Source: Phocoena phocoena (taxonomy: Eukaryota > Chordata > Mammalia > Artiodactyla > Phocoenidae). From it: a stretch of 64,000 bases of DNA. The notes beneath the pieces were generated by a model. That model was not told the origin of the DNA, searched no databases, and was given only the letters and a program-made list of their open reading frames with translations. Made by a program: the position numbers and the translations under genes. This document shows positions 62,276 through 64,000 of the stretch, piece by piece (within the stretch, counting starts at the first letter, position 1; each line of letters opens with the position of its first letter). Location of the stretch: contig NC_089220.1 of assembly GCF_963924675.1 (NCBI RefSeq), positions 86,741,168-86,805,167 of the forward strand, read 5' to 3'.

Positions 62276-63050
62276 TCCTGCAGCCACTGGCCCCAGCTAG
62301 TCCTTAACAAACGCAGCACCTTCTTGCACCAATAACCAGCCATTCTACAGGCAAACTGAGGGAACTGGGTGCTTTTCATGATGCAAATAGATATCTGTAG
62401 GTTCAGATGCCAGGCATGGGGCCTCAGGCAGCCCTGTTGGCAGTCCTTGCTTGGGTCAGAGAACTGGCTGAGCTCAGCGCCACATGGTGTGGTAGGCAGA
62501 GGACATGCACGTGGGGCAGGCAAAACACATTCCGTCTGGAACGTGGAGGTCACTGTGTGCAAGTCAACGGCATGGGAGGGAGGACTACGTGTTCTGTTAG
62601 CATAGATGGTCCAAGCCAGACTCAACAAGGGCAGTTAAGACCCTCTGAGCAGATCCTCAAACCTGCTGTCGTAGAGCTTGTAAGAGCAGGGCTAACGAGA
62701 GGGCTAGACTTACTGAGATATCAGTGACAATGCTTCAAGAGCCAAGGTGTCCCCATTCCTATGTGGATTCCTTGTATCTGGTGAAGTTACCAGAAGGACA
62801 AAAAACCTGAGTTGGGCCTGAAGGAAAGCAAACTCGTCTATCTTTCTCATGGTGAGGCCACTTTTACAGTAAAGTGACTCTTTGAAGCGTCACTGTTTCT
62901 TGCTATTGATGGAATAAATTTTGGTTGTATTTTTCCAGCCAGTGCTGAATACCTCAGTGGACTAGTCATATCACAGCTATAGAATTACTGAAAACTCAGC
63001 CAGGCTTGTTAGAAAAAAACTCAACACTTTGTATTTGTGTGAAGCTCATA

Positions 63051-63116
<66 letters not shown>

Positions 63117-63135
63117 CGCACACACATACACACTC
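63051..63135 (+). repeat. Compound microsatellite, (TC)n(AC)n
   Basis: TC units at 63051-63080 run directly into AC units at 63081-63135 with few interruptions. Probably length-polymorphic. Confidence 0.97.
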
Positions 63136-63222
63136 ACCCTCTCATACAACTATGCCTACAACGTTGCTTCAGATAATTTGTAAAGAAAGCCCAGCGTTTT
63201 GGGGCAAATAGACAACCCCTTG

Positions 63223-63957
63223 GAATGTAAACTGGTACAGCCACTATGGAAAAGAGTATGGGAGTTCCTCAAAAAACTAAAAATAGAGTTGCTATGTGAT
63301 CCAGCAATCCCACTCCTGGGCATATATCCAGAAAAAACTATAATTCAAAAAGATACATGCACCCCTATGTTCATAGCAGCACTATACACAATAGCCAAGA
63401 CATGGAAACAACCTCAATGTCCATCAACAGATGAATGGATAAAGAAGATATGCTACATATATACAATGGAATATTACTCAGCCATAAAAAGAATGAATTA
63501 AGGCCATTTGCAGCAACATAGACAGACCTAGAGATTATCATAGTAAGTGAAGAAAGTCAGAAAGAGAAAGACAAATACCGTATGATATCACTTATATGTG
63601 GAATCTAAAATATGACACAAATGAACTTATCTACGAAACAGGAACAGACTCACAGACATAGAGAACAGATGTGTGGTTGCCAGGGGCAGGGGGTGGGGGT
63701 GGGGGTGGGGAAGGAAGCACTGGGAGTTTGGGATTAGCAGATGCAAACTATCATATATAGAATGGATAAACAACAAGGTCCTACTGTATAGCACAGGGAA
63801 CTATATTCAATATCCTGTGATAAACCATAATGGAAAAGAATATAAAAAAGTATGTCTCTATGTGTATAACTGAGTCACTTTGCTGTACAGCAGAAATTAG
63901 CACAACATTGTAAATCAGTTATACTTCAGTAAAATAAATTACTTAAAAAGGAAATAC
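63223..63957 (+). mobile_element. L1 fragment (ORF2 end and 3' UTR), sense
   Basis: The ORF2 C-terminus reads [20 protein letters not shown], then [20 protein letters not shown] and AIKRMN with a stop near 63500, and a 3' UTR follows. Flanks AATAGACAACCCCTTG (63207-63222) and AATAGACATCCCCTTG (63958-63973) match at 15 of 16 bases. 5'-truncated to about 735 bp. Confidence 0.95.
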
Positions 63958-64000
63958 AATAGACATCCCCTTGCACCCAACCCTAAAGACAGTTTGACAA

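Noticed and set aside
63199..63501. 100-codon + strand frame
   Set aside because: It is the L1 ORF2 C-terminus of a 5'-truncated copy.

Overview
This is vertebrate nuclear DNA from a mammal, almost certainly a cetacean and probably a toothed whale. About sixteen tRNA-derived SINEs of the CHR family occur here, all sharing the box that reads ACTTCCCTGGTGG...CAGTGGTTAAGA (or its reverse complement). Several belong to the short young subfamily ending in GTGAGAGGCCCGCGTACCGC, which I know from whales and dolphins. L1 fragments and ancient MIR, L2, hAT and CR1/L3 fossils fill much of the rest. There is no sign of bacterial, viral or organellar genes.

Two protein-coding genes are present, arranged tail to tail. 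Positions 1-3420 are the last intron of WDR76 (+ strand), mostly one antisense L1 carrying three antisense SINEs. The last WDR76 coding exon is 3421-3676, followed by a 3' UTR with poly(A) signals near 4943 and 5003. From about 8.1 kb to the right edge the window is FRMD5 on the - strand. I can place 13 coding exons, from residue 35 to the stop, at 56164 down to 11259. Their phases all agree. They encode 536 residues, and the missing first exon (about 34 residues) would bring the total to the 570 I recall for human FRMD5. That first exon is not in the window. The WDR76-FRMD5 neighbourhood matches human 15q15.3 as I recall it.

FRMD5 is a FERM-domain protein with a C-terminal membrane segment, acting at cell contacts. 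WDR76 is a nuclear WD40 protein. I see no functional coupling beyond convergent transcription. Between the two 3' ends lie two inverted CHR SINEs 155 bp apart, which could pair as double-stranded RNA in readthrough transcripts.

The most unusual structures are: an L1 insertion with two successive 3' ends sitting inside a SINE, each layer with its own target-site duplication (30634-32558); a decayed CR1/L3 reverse transcriptase tail in an FRMD5 intron (about 22620-23080); a hAT element with a perfect 8-bp duplication in the FRMD5 3' region (9331-9561); and a SINE with two A-tails that looks like a small 3' transduction (45837-46177). I found no convincing new biological system. The window reads as two ordinary genes in repeat-rich intronic DNA.
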